The notes: generated from the letters alone by a model not told the origin. A DNA stretch of 64,000 bases from Macrobrachium rosenbergii (GCF_040412425.1 NC_089743.1:85382471-85446470), one strand, 5' to 3'. Numbered from the stretch's first letter, positions 1-13,620 are shown. Made by a program: numbers and translations.

Positions 1-33
1 CCGTTATTTCTGACGATAGTAGTACGCAAATAT

Positions 34-109
34 ATGCAGGTGTATATATATACATATATATATATGTATATATATACACATATATATATACACACTTATA
101 CACATATAA

Positions 110-196
<87 letters not shown>
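34..196. repeat. (TA)n microsatellite, imperfect
   Basis: Alternating TA broken by short CA and GTA interruptions on the left, pure on the right. It gives long Tyr-Ile open frames on both strands that are not genes. Confidence 0.95.
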
Positions 197-201
<5 letters not shown>

Positions 202-329
202 ACTGATTTTCCAAAAGGATACTTCTCCTATCCTGTTGCTCTTGCTCCTAAAGTCATCTCTTCCTTATTTCCTGTTGTTTCTCATCCTTATCGCTGTTCC
301 TCTTCAGTATTAGATCCATTTCCTTCCCC

Positions 330-333
330 AGTG

Positions 334-368
<35 letters not shown>

Positions 369-656
369 TCCACCTTATCACCATTGCATTCTTTTCTCCC
401 TAGCTCCTTTATCTATCTTCATTCCTCTTACGTCCTTCCGTCTTGTCGCCATTTTGTCCATTTCCTCCATCTCCGCTCCATTTCTCCTTATTCTTTTTTT
501 TTTTTTTTTTATCTCTGGTGTCATTCTCGCCATAAATGATTTCCCGTTCTTTGCACGAGATCAAGAGGCAAGTCATGTCCCAAGTTTTTGTCTGTCTCGG
601 TATCTATTCTTTTTTTTTTTTTTTTTTTATTTTACCCTTCCCAGGTTTCTTTACCT

Positions 657-692
<36 letters not shown>

Positions 693-830
693 CTTTCCAG
701 ACTTCGTTTCTTTTATCGCTGGGCAATTATTATCATTATCTCGTTTTACACGTTCCCCCTGCTCTCTTGATTTCCGTTTTTATGCTTTTTTCTTTCTTTA
801 TCTTGTTCGCGCAATTTCTCCCCAAATTCT
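330..830. repeat. Pyrimidine-rich stretch with (CT)n and T runs
   Basis: The + strand is strongly biased to C and T, with two (CT)n runs near 341-364 and 660-690 and two T homopolymers of about 20. The Ser/Leu/Phe-rich open frames here follow from this composition. Beyond the bias I see no gene signal between 200 and 1060. Confidence 0.8.
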
Positions 831-1063
831 TTGACAGAATTGCTTTCTTATGTTTTCATTGTTTTTATTTTTTGTCTCTTTTTTTCTGTGGTTTTATCAT
901 TTCCTTTTACATCTGATTTTCGTTATTTTTCAAATTCTTATTTTTTCAGCAGACCTCAGATTCAAGCTCCGTATTTCCGTCGAGAAATATAAGCTAATTT
1001 CCTGCCACGTTTTTTTTCACAGTCATAGTTTTTTCAGTCCTAAAGGAAATTAATAACTTTATG

Positions 1064-1197
<134 letters not shown>

Positions 1198-1209
1198 TAT
1201 TTTTTTATA

Positions 1210-2060
1210 GGAAGTGAATTGAAGATTGAGGTATTAAGATTTGAGTAACGATAGAAACTTGACACTTGCAGATGATACTGTTTTAATCTATAATACACCA
1301 CAAGATTTATAAACCTAGCTCAATAGATTGCACCATAAACTAGAGGGGTGGGGCTGAAAATAAATTAAAAAAAAAAAGCATTAGTGAAAACGGGGTATGT
1401 ACAAAAGGACGAGACAATATTAAATGGAGAAAGGATTAATGAGGTTGACAATTTCAGACATTTAGGAATACAGATATCCAGCTGGAATTTGGCGAGAGAC
1501 TAAAAAATGCAAATCAAACAAAGACCTGGATGAATCAGGTTTGGAAATCAAATAGACTGAAATTACACTGGAAAGTATGAATCCATTAGTCTAATACGAT
1601 CTGTATTACAATACAAACATGGATCTTGGTTTGACAATGAAACTAGACCTAGAAGATTTTTTTGACTTGCAAATAAAGCTTTTTAAGAAGGATATCAGGA
1701 GTCCGTTGGCAGGGTAGAGTTCGAAATGATACCTTAAGGGAAATTAAGGAAATTCCGTCTGTAGATAATGGAGATGGGGATGGCTGGACATGTCCTTTGC
1801 ACAACCAGTGGAAAAATAGTACGTGATAGTGCCAGTTGAGCCCCTGTGGGCACCGGAACTGTGGGCACCGGAAAAGATTGGAGACCCAGATCCACTTGGA
1901 TGAGAGCTATGGAAAGGGAGGCTGATAGGAGTGGAGATCTATGGAAGATAAAGCACGGGAAAGATTTGAGTGGCGGAATTTCACAGTGGCCACTACGTCA
2001 CACGGCACTGGAGGCGATCGTGATAAGGCTTTTATCAGAGATACTAGTGAAGGTTTTAGG
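1210..2060 (+). pseudogene. Decayed LINE reverse transcriptase, C-terminal half
   Basis: Conceptual translation, moving between frames, gives the palm motif L-A-D-D-T-V-L at 1265-1285, then INEVDNFRHLGIQIS near 1435-1480. Further on come QVWKSNRLKLHWK-like residues, and near 1777 the 'WLGHVL' motif typical of the end of RTE-type (craniofacial-development-protein-2-like) retrotransposon polymerases, here with one base missing (TGGCTGG-ACATGTCCTTTGC). RPRSTWMRAMEREADRSG (around 1882-1935) and FEWRNF (around 1963) continue the usual C-terminus. Several frameshifts and stops show it is dead. Family placement is from remembered motif patterns, not a search. A sister fragment lies at 13921-14890. 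Confidence 0.8.
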
Positions 2061-2304
2061 AAACACTTCCCTATTCCGCGCCCCACCCCCTCATTTGGGC
2101 TTTTGGACCCACTACCAGCAGTTCCATCTGGCAGGAGAAAAACTAAGGCTTGTTGCAAGGGTAAGCATTGCTAGGCTTTTCTTTCAAGCTAAGTGCGTTA
2201 AGCTGAAATTCAGTTTCTTTCTGATCCGGTTCTGGGACTGACGTGGACTGGGGACTGCTTCCCAAGAATCATTCAAATCTTATTCGAATAAAAAAAATAT
2301 ATCA

Positions 2305-2782
2305 TATTACGCAATCCTACATTAACAGCTGATTGCGCAATCCTACATCAACAGCTGATTGCGCAATCCTACATTAACAGCTGATTGCGTAATCCTACAT
2401 TAACAACTGGTTGCGCAATCCTACATCAACAACAGATTGAGCAATCCTACATTAACGGCTGCTTGCGCAATCCTAAATTAACAGTTGATTTCGCAATCCT
2501 ACAGTAAGGGCTGATTGGGCAGTCCTACATCAACAACTGATTGCGCAATCCTACATTAACAGTTGATTTCGCAGTCCTACATTAACAGCACAGCTTATTG
2601 GGCAATCCTACATTAACAGCTGACTGCGCAAGCCTACATTAACAGCTGGCTGCGCAAGCCTACATTAACAGCTGACTGCGCAACCCTACATTAACAACTG
2701 ATTGCGCAATCCTACATTAACAGTTGATTGAGCAATCCTACATTAACAGCTAACTGCGCAATCCTACATTAACAGCTGGCAC
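2305..2782. repeat. 26-bp minisatellite, about 18 copies
   Basis: Units of the form GCGCAATCCTACATTAACA plus GCTGATT repeat every 26 bp (starts at 2311, 2337, 2363 and so on), with one 31-bp unit near 2590. The junction forms the perfect palindrome ATTGCGCAAT, present exactly in four units (near 2334, 2360, 2542, 2703) and with one or two changes in the others. CAGCTG is present in several units. Not coding. Confidence 0.95.
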
Positions 2783-4285
<1,503 letters not shown>

Positions 4286-4295
4286 TGTTACGGAG

Positions 4296-4844
<549 letters not shown>

Positions 4845-4849
4845 TCATT

Positions 4850-5465
4850 TATACTCCCGTACAATTTTATTTCATAGATACGAGGTATGGAGATTTTTTT
4901 TTAACTATGTATGAATTGAATGGGCCTTTTGTGTATCTTTGGCGTTGATTGCCATATGGTATGGTCGTCATGTTATGGAATTTAATCAATAACTTTTATT
5001 TTTTCCTTGTACTTTTCATATCTACCGTCTGTATCAGGAACTGACTTCAATTATTGCTCATTGTGATTCTGAATAATATCAATCACAGGGCATCAAAACT
5101 TCCAGAAAGTAATCTAGGACTGTCAGAAAGACAAAATATATATAAGTAACTCCTCAGCTTAAAGGACTTCTATACTAATCAGCTACATTATTATAATTAT
5201 TATAATAATCATTATTATAATAATTGTTTACTATGCTACCATTTTCGATGTGATGCATTTTCAGATGAATCTCTCAAAATGACTGCTAAGTTTAAAGTCC
5301 AGGTTAGATCAGCTTAGGAACTCTGTGGAACTGCTGTTAGCTGTAAGATATCTCAAAAAATATTCAAGGTCAGGGTATTCTATAGGATATTGGTTACTTT
5401 GTTCCTTATCTCAGAAAGCCAGACTCCCACAGTGTCTGATAAGCTGAGGTATTCACTCTGGTGGC
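4850..5465. other. Unassigned AT-rich stretch
   Basis: The only structure seen is a short AT-rich hairpin at about 5188-5226 (TTATTATAATTATTATAATA with its complement). No gene or named repeat. Confidence 0.6.
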
Positions 5466-5467
5466 CG

Positions 5468-6090
5468 GCAATAAAGTCACAGGAAAAAAAGGCACTAAAA
5501 AAAGTCACAATTTTGGCTAGGAGAAAAAGTCACATGAAAAAAAGTCACATTAATTTATGGTGGTAATTAAAGCAATTAAAGTCATAATACATAAAATATT
5601 TTGGATCTTTCCTAGATAGTGACCCCCAAGGGTTTTCGGGGGTCATAAAATATTTTGGAACTTTCCTAGATAGTGATCCCCAATGGTTTTCGGGGGGTCA
5701 TAAAACATTTTGGAGGATTCCTAGATAGTGACCCCCAAGGGTTTTCGGGGGTCATAAAATATTTTGGATCTTTCCTAGATATTGATCCCCAAGGGTTTTC
5801 GGGGTTCATAAAATATTTTGGATCTTTCCCAGATAGTGACCCCTAAGTGTTTTCGGGGGTCGTTATCTAGGACTAACATTTCTTGGAGGGCATTATCTTT
5901 CTGATATTTACAGTCTTTTGTTAATGTTTTTACGGTCATCCCCAGCGGGCTTGTACTAAACACGCCGCAAAGGTGGATGCATACCGGGTTAAATCCCTTG
6001 TGGGGTCACTATGTAGGAAAGATTAATGTGACTTTTTTTTCACCCTGACTTTATTTCCGTAACTTTTTTCCCTGTGACTTTTTTACATGT
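5468..6090. repeat. Foldback element carrying a 54-bp tandem array
   Basis: The left end (AATAAAGTCACAGGAAAAAA, then repeated AAAGTCAC) is matched inverted at the right end (GTGACTTTTTTTTCACCC, GACTTTATTTCC, CCCTGTGACTTTTTT). Inside, 5585-5875, five units repeat with 54-55 bp spacing (GACCCCC or GATCCCC at 5621, 5675, 5730, 5784, 5838). Each holds a 7-bp stem, GACCCCC...GGGGGTC. The segment at 5953-5975 (GTACTAAACACGCCGC) resembles a motif in the 4.3-kb foldback, suggesting related families. Confidence 0.75.
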
Positions 6091-6229
6091 ATTCGTTACT
6101 GCATAACATTTCATAGGATTATAGGTCTGTTCCATATTCCTAACAGCCCACTGAACTAAATTTTCCAAAACACATTCAACCAACTCCATGTCTAAAACTC
6201 ACCTAGTTCCCTACAAAGAAACACTCCCA

Positions 6230-6461
6230 AATACCGAGGCTCTTTTTTTTTTTCGTATCCGCCGTCGCCTTGAGGCTACAGATCTTGGGAAGAGGAATTG
6301 GAATCTCATCGGAGGAAATGTATGGAAAACCTGATTCAGGGAGTCTTCTTAGCCTTTGATTATCGATATATGGAAAACATGTGAAAAATGGAAATCTCCC
6401 TTTCTCTCCCTCTCTGCCAGCTGGCAATCGAAGAACCATGATTCACCCTGGCGAGAGAAAG

Positions 6462-6497
<36 letters not shown>

Positions 6498-6551
6498 TAT
6501 ACGTATATGTATATATGTATACATATACAGTACATATAGAGACACACATTC

Positions 6552-6611
<60 letters not shown>

Positions 6612-6770
6612 CTGTATGTATGTATATGTATATATATGCATACATACATACACACATATATATATATACATAAATACACACACACACATATATATGTATA
6701 TATTATATATATATACATATATATCTGACAGCTGGCAATCGAAGAACCATAATTCACCAGAGGGAGAGAA

Positions 6771-6843
<73 letters not shown>

Positions 6844-6850
6844 GCGGCCC
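6230..6850. repeat. Segmental duplication with (CT)n and (TA)n
   Basis: CAGCTGGCAATCGAAGAACC followed by ATTCACC and a (CT)n tract occurs at about 6418-6494 and again at about 6730-6840, offset by about 312 bp, with an imperfect (TA)n tract (6555-6726) between. The second (CT)n is longer (about 68 bp). Confidence 0.85.
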
Positions 6851-6854
6851 ACAG

Positions 6855-7855
6855 CATGGATACATTGCCTTAAAATCTGGTATAGATGCCTCTGTTAACT
6901 AAAGCAGTGAACAATTATGTAGCTCGTTGTGGATCACATCCAATTCCAGTAATAATTGTTAAAATATCTTGAGGAAACTTGGGTATTGGGGTTACGCTGT
7001 AAAAATGACAGATAATGAGATAGGGAGAGACTGAGGAAGGAAAGGAAAAAGGAAGTGAAGATGGAGAGAGAAGATGGACATATATTTGAAGATGGCAAAA
7101 ACGAAAATAATGATAATGATGTATGACTGACGTATGACTGACGACCATAAAAAGATAAGAATGAAGAGGAAGAGGAAGTGTACAAAAAAAGCGAATAAAC
7201 AGGTAAGAAAAATGAAAATGATAAAAGAAAATGGAGGAATTCCGAAGCACATCGAGACTAAGCAATCAACCTCGTATCTGTGGTAATTTGAGGAAAGTGT
7301 AATGTTTTTTAACTTTTCTTTTTAGTTGGGACGGCAAATATCCGGTAGCTAATATCACTCAAATTCAGTGGTGGAGATGAGCATGGCTCCTGGGCAAGTC
7401 ACGATTAGCTTCGGTGATATTGGCTGCGGATGTTTAGCATTATAAAAAGATTATCAGCTGCTGGAATTTAGCCTTAAAAAACATACTTTTGAGATTTAAG
7501 AGCAAGGAAGAATAATGGCAGAGAAAAAAATATTTCGAATTGTTGGGCAGTGTCCTGATGAAGCATTATAAATAATTTAATCTATTAGAAGAAGAAACTA
7601 ATCTACGTTGCCTGGTTTGATACTGTGATAGGTAATGTTGACATTATAGCATCAAATGTCGAAATATCTGGGTAGTCAGCGCATGCTATTCGATTAAATA
7701 CCAAAGGTACATCAGTCAATTTTTTCAGGCGTATAACTACAGGAGACGTAATTAGCTGACGACACAAATTGTTAAAAAAAATTACCAAAATTTATGTAGT
7801 ATAATGACATTACTTGCCAGAAGACATATGTTGATTGAAAGATTTATAGATTTTA
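6855..7855. other. Unassigned stretch
   Basis: The + strand is purine-rich at 7010-7250, which produces Ser/Phe/Leu-rich frames on the other strand. I see no convincing exon, RNA gene or named repeat. Confidence 0.6.
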
Positions 7856-7985
7856 GGCATACATGCCAAGCACTGGGGCAACTTAGGCCATTCAGCGCTG
7901 AAGCGGAATTTGACAGTATAAGTTTGCAGTTGCACTATGAATCAACTGTTAGGAAGTGGAGGAGAAAGTGAAGGTAATACATATT
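7856..7985 (+). repeat. Dispersed repeat family B, short copy
   Basis: GCCAAGCACTGGGGC, then GCCATTCAGCGCTGAA, then ACTATGAATCAACTGTTAGG, in the same order as the fuller copy at 29205-29520. Divergent copies are at 37750-38010 and, inverted, 32005-32170. It has no coding capacity and I do not know its class; it may be a SINE or a non-autonomous DNA element. Confidence 0.7.
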
Positions 7986-9040
7986 TAATCTTATTTTCAT
8001 TCTATTAATTTATATCATTATATAATGACAAATTTCTAAGTGACAGTTATGCATTCCAACACTTATACAGTATCAGTAATGAATGCGCAGAATGTAATTG
8101 GATAGTATTTTAATTGTACCACTAAGACCGTTAGTATACTCTAGAAACTTGACGTATCTGGAAGAATCTGACAGATGTATCGTGGAAAGTAAAAAAGAAA
8201 CACGCTTATATGGCAGAATAATTCTTCACTGGGCCCTTCCAAGAAATTATTATTTGAATACTAACAAAGTGAAAGTCTCTTTTAAGTAAACTAACAAAAC
8301 TGATGGCTAAGTTATCGAAGGTGATTAAAATATATGAAAACTAATAAGAGAAGTTTTAACTGCCCAAAAACTAATTTTTCTCGGAAAGAAACGTGGTGAA
8401 ATAAAAATAAAACGACTAAAAACTCGTAAACACTCAGAGAGATGGAGATGGAAAATTGTAGATTTAATTTTGTAAATTATTTCTTATTGTGAAAACGTGT
8501 TGAAATACAGACTACTCAAAAATATAGACAAACATATATAAAGGCATACACACGGTGGCATAGAGAAAGCAATCAACACTCATTTCATAAAATGCATTTC
8601 TTTTGCTACAGTACCGTGGAATACACAGACCAGAAACGGGAAACACACACACACACACACACACGCACATACAAAACAGCCTTTTGATAGCTCCCAATAT
8701 TTTCAAAACCGAATACGTCTGTCAACAGTCAAAAGCTCCTTTCATCTTTTAGGCATGGAAATTCCTCAAACATAACAGAATGAAGTCCCGAATCCGTTTA
8801 CATCTATAAATGACGAATTTTGAATGAATAATGGCTGGGGAATTGTTTGCGAGGGTCTATATTTATAGGGTGGTCGCATTTTGATTTTGATGACTTTGTT
8901 CAACGGCCGGATAAAATGACGTGCAGAGTACAGAACACGATTTGTACGCAATTTCATTTTTTATGTAGTCATTCATATATATTCAAGATACGTACATGGA
9001 TGTTAAACACTGTGTACACATTTGAATGCACACAAACATA
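7986..9040. other. Unassigned stretch with a short (CA)n
   Basis: A (CA)n run is at about 8643-8666. Nothing else is recognisable; the open frames of about 60 codons look like chance. Confidence 0.6.
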
Positions 9041-9044
9041 TATA

Positions 9045-9048
9045 TAAG

Positions 9049-9136
<88 letters not shown>

Positions 9137-9145
9137 TGTATATAT

Positions 9146-9188
<43 letters not shown>

Positions 9189-9263
9189 GAGATGTATATA
9201 TATATATACACAGTATATACATATACACAAATTGTAAAGAAAAAGAGGAAGAAAACGATGAAG

Positions 9264-9346
<83 letters not shown>
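9045..9346. repeat. Compound (TA)n/(CA)n/(GA)n microsatellite
   Basis: Imperfect (TA)n from 9050 to about 9136, (CA)n near 9147-9167, more (TA)n, then (GA)n at about 9268-9346. Confidence 0.95.
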
Positions 9347-9348
<2 letters not shown>

Positions 9349-9849
9349 ACTTATAACAGTATCTCACTTCATCCGGGAACAAAATATTGTCGAGTTACAT
9401 TCTTAATAAAACCTTGCTTAAAATTTATTTGTACACCAAAGAGACCAAAGTCTTGTTGGTGTCAATTCCTGTTTCTGATAATCTATCTCATGATTATCAA
9501 ACATTTCGAAAATTATATTTTCATGACCTAAGGAAAGATCCGATGACCTCAGATTTTATAAAACCCCTAAATCTGACTGGCCGGCCTTTTTTAGGTTTAT
9601 ATTATTCTTTTTTGGTTTGGGAGGGGAGGAGGATACGTTTTGCTGGGCCATGGACCAACTAAAAAATTACGAGTTTGAATTAAACCGGTTTTGTTTCTTA
9701 CTGGCCTGGACTGTCTAATCCTGTCTCTGTTTGTGAGCAGGATCCCTTTAGGTGGAAAGGGGAGGTGATTGTTGGGGGCATAAGAACTTCTGTACTCGTA
9801 GTCATTTGTTTGTCAAAGGAGACGCATCAGCCTCCTCAGTCAATGCCAG
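9347..9849. other. Unassigned stretch
   Basis: It contains an open frame of 91 codons at 9387-9662 that matches no family I know and has no splice context. Nothing else is seen. Confidence 0.5.
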
Positions 9850-10190
9850 ATTCACATTTTAGTTTTCTGTAAAAGAACACTTCTGGTACCGGTTTCTGTC
9901 CGCCCTCAGATCTTAAAATTACTGAGGCTAGAGGGCTGCAAATTGCATGCTGGATCATCCACCCTCCACCTCATCAAAAAACACCAAATTGCAGCCATCC
10001 AGCCTCAATAGTTTTTATTTTTATTTAAGGTTGTGTTAGCTCTAATCGTATTCTGGCACGATATAAACAGGCCACCATCGGGCCTTGGTTGCTTCATGGT
10101 TCTGTGCTTCATACAGCATTATACACCGAGACCAACACTCTAAAGATAGATCTATTTTCGGTGGCTTTGATTATACGCTTGTACACAAAC
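9850..10190 (+). repeat. Dispersed repeat family C
   Basis: CTGTCCGCCCTCAGATCTTA, then ACTGAGGCTAGAGGGCTGCA and a short inverted repeat of that text (GCAGCCATCCAGCCTCAATA), then CTCTAATCGTATTCTGGCAC. Near 10145-10167 comes AGATAGATCTATTTTCGGTG. The same modules occur in the same order at 25040-25270 and, inverted, at 32215-32615. The central inverted repeat suggests a MITE-like element. Confidence 0.7.
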
Positions 10191-10436
10191 TCGATTGTAA
10201 AGAAAACCTTTTGACACATTTTTTACTTGTTTTTGTCTCAGAACTATGGTATGTTTTATATTCATGACATACTGGTGTGGCAGTACACTGACATGACTAT
10301 TGTATGCCAGCTCCTTGTCGGCGCAAAGTGACATCCTTTGTGTGGTGTTTTATTTATGTGGTGATGATGAAAGGGCTTTGTTGTAATACAACATTTACTG
10401 TGATATGGTGATATGGTAAGATGCTCTTATATAACG

Positions 10437-11255
10437 CAGGAGTGACTCTGGTTACATACCTTGTTTAACGAGACCACTGAGCTGATTGACAGCTCTCCCA
10501 GGGCTGCCTGATGGATTAGATTTATTTTTACGTGGATAAGAACCAATTGGCTACCTAGCAACGGGACCTACAGCCATTGTGAATCCAGAACTATTACTAT
10601 AGCGAGAAATGAATTTCTATCACCAGAAATACATTCCTCTGATTCTTCATTGGTCGGTCGGAGAGTCGAACAAGGGCCCAGCAGAGTGCTAGTCGAGTAC
10701 GATATCGTCCCAGCCAATGAGGAACTACCAGACCACTGAGCTGATTAACAGCTCTCCTAGGGCTGGCCCGAGGGATTAGACTTATTTTAAGTGGCTAAGA
10801 ACCAATTGGCTATCTAGCAACAGGACCTACAGCTTATTGTGAAATCCGAACCACATTATAGCGAGAAATGAATTTCTATCACCAGAAATACATTCCTCCA
10901 ATTCTTCATTGGTCGGTCGGAGAATCGAACGCGGGCCCAGCAGAGTGCCAGCCGAGTACGATATCGACCCGTCCAATGAGGAACTACCAGACCACTGAGC
11001 TGATTAACAGCTCTCCTAGGGCTGGCCCGAAGGATTAGATTTATTTTACGTGGCTAAGAACCAACTGGCTACCTAGCAACGGCACCTACAGCTTATTGTG
11101 GAATCCGAACCTCGTTTTAGCAAGAAATGAACTTCTATCACCAGAAATAAATTCCTCTAATTCTTCATTGGCCGGTCGGAGAATCGAATGCGGCGCCAGC
11201 AGAGTGCCAGCTGAGAACGGAACCCACCCGTCCAATGAGGAACAGGAGTGACTCT
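10437..11255 (-). mobile_element. Tandem SINE trimer with 13-bp target-site duplication
   Basis: Three monomers follow without gaps: GACCACTGAGCTGATT starts at 10472, 10731 and 10990, exactly 259 bp apart. CAGGAGTGACTCT is found at 10437-10449 and again at 11243-11255, so the whole trimer (10450-11242) sits inside one target-site duplication. Read on the minus strand each monomer has a tRNA-like box B (GTTCGACTC or GTTCGATTC) near the 5' end and AGCTCAGTGGTCTGG, resembling box A, at the 3' end. In a multimer the box A-like text of one unit therefore precedes box B of the next. Single copies are at 15134, 17534 and 33426. Confidence 0.85.
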
Positions 11256-11845
11256 AGAAAGCAGCTTGGATGTAATGATCACTAATGTAAGATTACATTG
11301 AAGGGACTCCTGGAGATCAGTGAGTATTTGTCAGTTCCCAAAGAACAGAAAAATTTGGGGAACTATTGGGCATCTAGGCTTGGATGGCACAAGGCAATGA
11401 GGCACAAGAAGGCCCAGTAGCCAGAGTAGTTACCGAGTGAATATTTCATCGGCGTGACTTCAGCATTCAATATTAATTGATATTTTAGTAACAGGTTTAA
11501 AAAAAAAAAACATAACAGACACCTCACACGTCTCGAACTGTCGACCCAACTGCTCAACTCTCCTCGCTGCTGGGAGAAAGGGAGCTGGTGGGATTGGCAA
11601 TGATACATGTACAAAGCGCTATCGGGTCTAAGATGTCAGCAGGCAGCCGATTGAGACTACGGTCTACCCCAAAGCCAAATCAAAGTTCTCCATACGAAAA
11701 ATGGGAAAAAACACGTTAAAAGAAGAAGAAGTAACAGGTTTTACAGCATGCCAATCAGGAAATTAGTGTTGGCATGTATGGTGATGCAATTACTCCCTAC
11801 CTATAACGTAATTCAAAATTCATACAGGGTAGTATATGACATTAG
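11256..11845. other. Unassigned stretch
   Basis: Moderately GC-balanced sequence. GTCAGCAGGCAGCCGATTGA and the following text (11634-11690) look like retroelement leader sequence but I cannot name the family. Confidence 0.4.
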
Positions 11846-12285
11846 TCAATAAACATTGATATACCATACGTGAAGAAGATCTATTTCATACCTGTATGCA
11901 TCTAAGTACTGAAATGTAAATGGATATAGTTATACATACCTTACAACAGCTGTACACATTTGCTGGCCGCGAGTTCGAATCTCCGACCGGCCAGTGAAGA
12001 ATAAGAGGAATTTGTTTATGGTGATAGAAATTCTTTTCTCGGTGTAATGTGGTTCGGATTCCACAATAAGCTGTAGGTCCCGTTGCTAGGTAGCCAATTG
12101 GTTCTTAGCCACGTAAAATAAATCTAATCCTTCGGGCCAGCCCTAGGAGAGCTGTTAATCAGCTCAGTGGTCTGGTTAAACTAAGGTATACTTAATCAAT
12201 AAACATTGATATACCATACGTGAAGAAGACCTACTTTATACCTGTATATATAGTTATGATACCTTACAACAACTGCACACGTACA
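11846..12285. repeat. Short tandem duplication with a SINE in the middle
   Basis: TCAATAAACATTGATATACC and about 90 further bases (ACGTGAAGAAG, TACCTGTAT, TACCTTACAACA) occur at 11846-11955 and, slightly shortened, at 12196-12282. The SINE lies between the two copies. Confidence 0.85.
11962..12194 (-). mobile_element. 5'-truncated tRNA-like SINE
   Basis: The transcribed orientation runs with increasing coordinate: box B-like GAGTTCGAATCTCCGACCGG near 11970-11990, then TTCTGTGATAG-type body, GTAGGTCCCGTTGCTAGGTA, CCTAGGAGAGCTGTTAATCA, and the 3' end GGTCTGGTTAAACTAAGGTA. It is relative to the + orientation copies at 17534 and 33426 that this one is inverted. The region 5' of box B is missing. 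Confidence 0.85.
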
Positions 12286-12706
12286 AACGGAACTCGAAGC
12301 CGTAAAGGCGCATGCTCATTAACCTATTTATTCTCGAGATAAAGCTTGACTGCGCTTTTCCAAGCTAGTACGGAATCCAGGCTTAATCAGCAGCGACTAC
12401 CAGATCTTCATTTCCATATGAAAGGAGAAATTCATTTGACCTGGAGGCGGAGCTGATATTTACTCTCTTCGGATTTTCGCTTTTAATTTACATTTAGACG
12501 ACTGTTCATTATTACTCACTGATGTGCGCATCACTACATGGTTCGGTTTAGGAAGGGGCTTGCTAAGCTTCTTAATGCCGATGGTCGTAATGATACTCTG
12601 TTTGAAATCTCCTTGGTGCGAATCGAATTAATTTTCCGTTTGCTATCAGTCCAGTTTTCCGTTTTTTTAAATATGGGTTGTTTAGGTGTTCTGTTTGAAT
12701 ATTGGC

Positions 12707-12709
<3 letters not shown>

Positions 12710-12780
<71 letters not shown>

Positions 12781-12991
12781 TCTCATTTTATTTCAATAAA
12801 ATTTACTTCTATTTTTATTTGTTCATTTATTAATTCGTTAATTTATCTTTTTTTTTTAATAACTGATCCCTTTTCTCTGTATTTCACATTACCTTCTGTT
12901 ACTGTTTTCTAATGAATACCATAATCTTTGGAAGCTTGAACTTTAAGTCAATAGCCCCGTGGACATGTTCCATAAGAATATGGCTCATATT

Positions 12992-13051
<60 letters not shown>
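12710..13051 (+). mobile_element. LINE 3' end with (AAT)n tail
   Basis: (AAT)n at 12709-12780, then a 3'-UTR-like segment (ACATTACCTTCTGTTACT, GAATACCATAATCTTTGGAA, GCTTGAACTTTAAGTCAA) ending in (AAT)n at 12996-13051. The same UTR text, always ending in (AAT)n, recurs at 20890, 43922 and, inverted, 34310 and 46656. At 46656 it is joined to reverse-transcriptase coding sequence, which identifies it as a LINE 3' end. Confidence 0.75.
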
Positions 13052-13053
<2 letters not shown>

Positions 13054-13136
13054 ACCAAACAAAACTTCTTTTCAGTTTTCTGAAGATGGAAAAGAAACTC
13101 ATTAAAGATATTCTTGTAGAGCACTTGTTTATTTGT

Positions 13137-13175
13137 AATATTTACATGTTACTTTAAAAGTAACATGTAAATATT
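13137..13175. repeat. Perfect 18-bp hairpin
   Basis: AATATTTACATGTTACTT (13137-13154) and AAGTAACATGTAAATATT (13158-13175) are exact reverse complements around a 3-nt loop, TAA. No flanking terminator or RNA context is seen. Confidence 0.9.
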
Positions 13176-13224
13176 TACAAGTAAAGAAGTTATACAGGAA
13201 TCTTGTGGGTTTCTTTCAATTTCC

Positions 13225-13225
<1 letters not shown>

Positions 13226-13278
<53 letters not shown>
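13226..13278. repeat. (AAT)n microsatellite
   Basis: Pure AAT repeat a little downstream of the hairpin. Confidence 0.95.
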
Positions 13279-13394
13279 TTGAATCTTTCATTTTTCACTT
13301 ATTTTTAATTGCTTCCAATTGCGTAATTTGTTGATTTTAACCTAGGCCGTTATTGCTTCAGTAAATATATTTGCAAAATCAACGTATGGGCAAT

Positions 13395-13620
13395 TTGGTT
13401 GGAGTCAAGTAAATCTATGGACGTTTTATTGCAATCAGATAAATTTGTGGAACTTTTCATTTCAATTATATAAATCTGTGTAATCTTTTATTGCAGTTGA
13501 CTAAATTTATTAAGCCATTTACTGCAATTAAGTAAATTTGTGGATCATGACACTGTTATAGCAAACGCTTATGGAAGCTTTTATTGCAGCTGAACAGATT
13601 AATGGAGGTTTTTACTCAGC
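13395..13620. repeat. Degenerate tandem repeat, about 40 bp
   Basis: Phrases of the form GTAAATTTGTGGA and TTTTATTGCAATCA alternate five or six times (13409, 13440, 13473, 13503, 13532, 13580), with units of 30-45 bp and many substitutions. Confidence 0.6.

Noticed and set aside
34..834. Long open frame of 266 codons at the left edge
   Set aside because: Tyr-Ile, Ser-Leu and Phe-rich residues come from (TA)n, (CT)n and T runs; no domain or splice signal.
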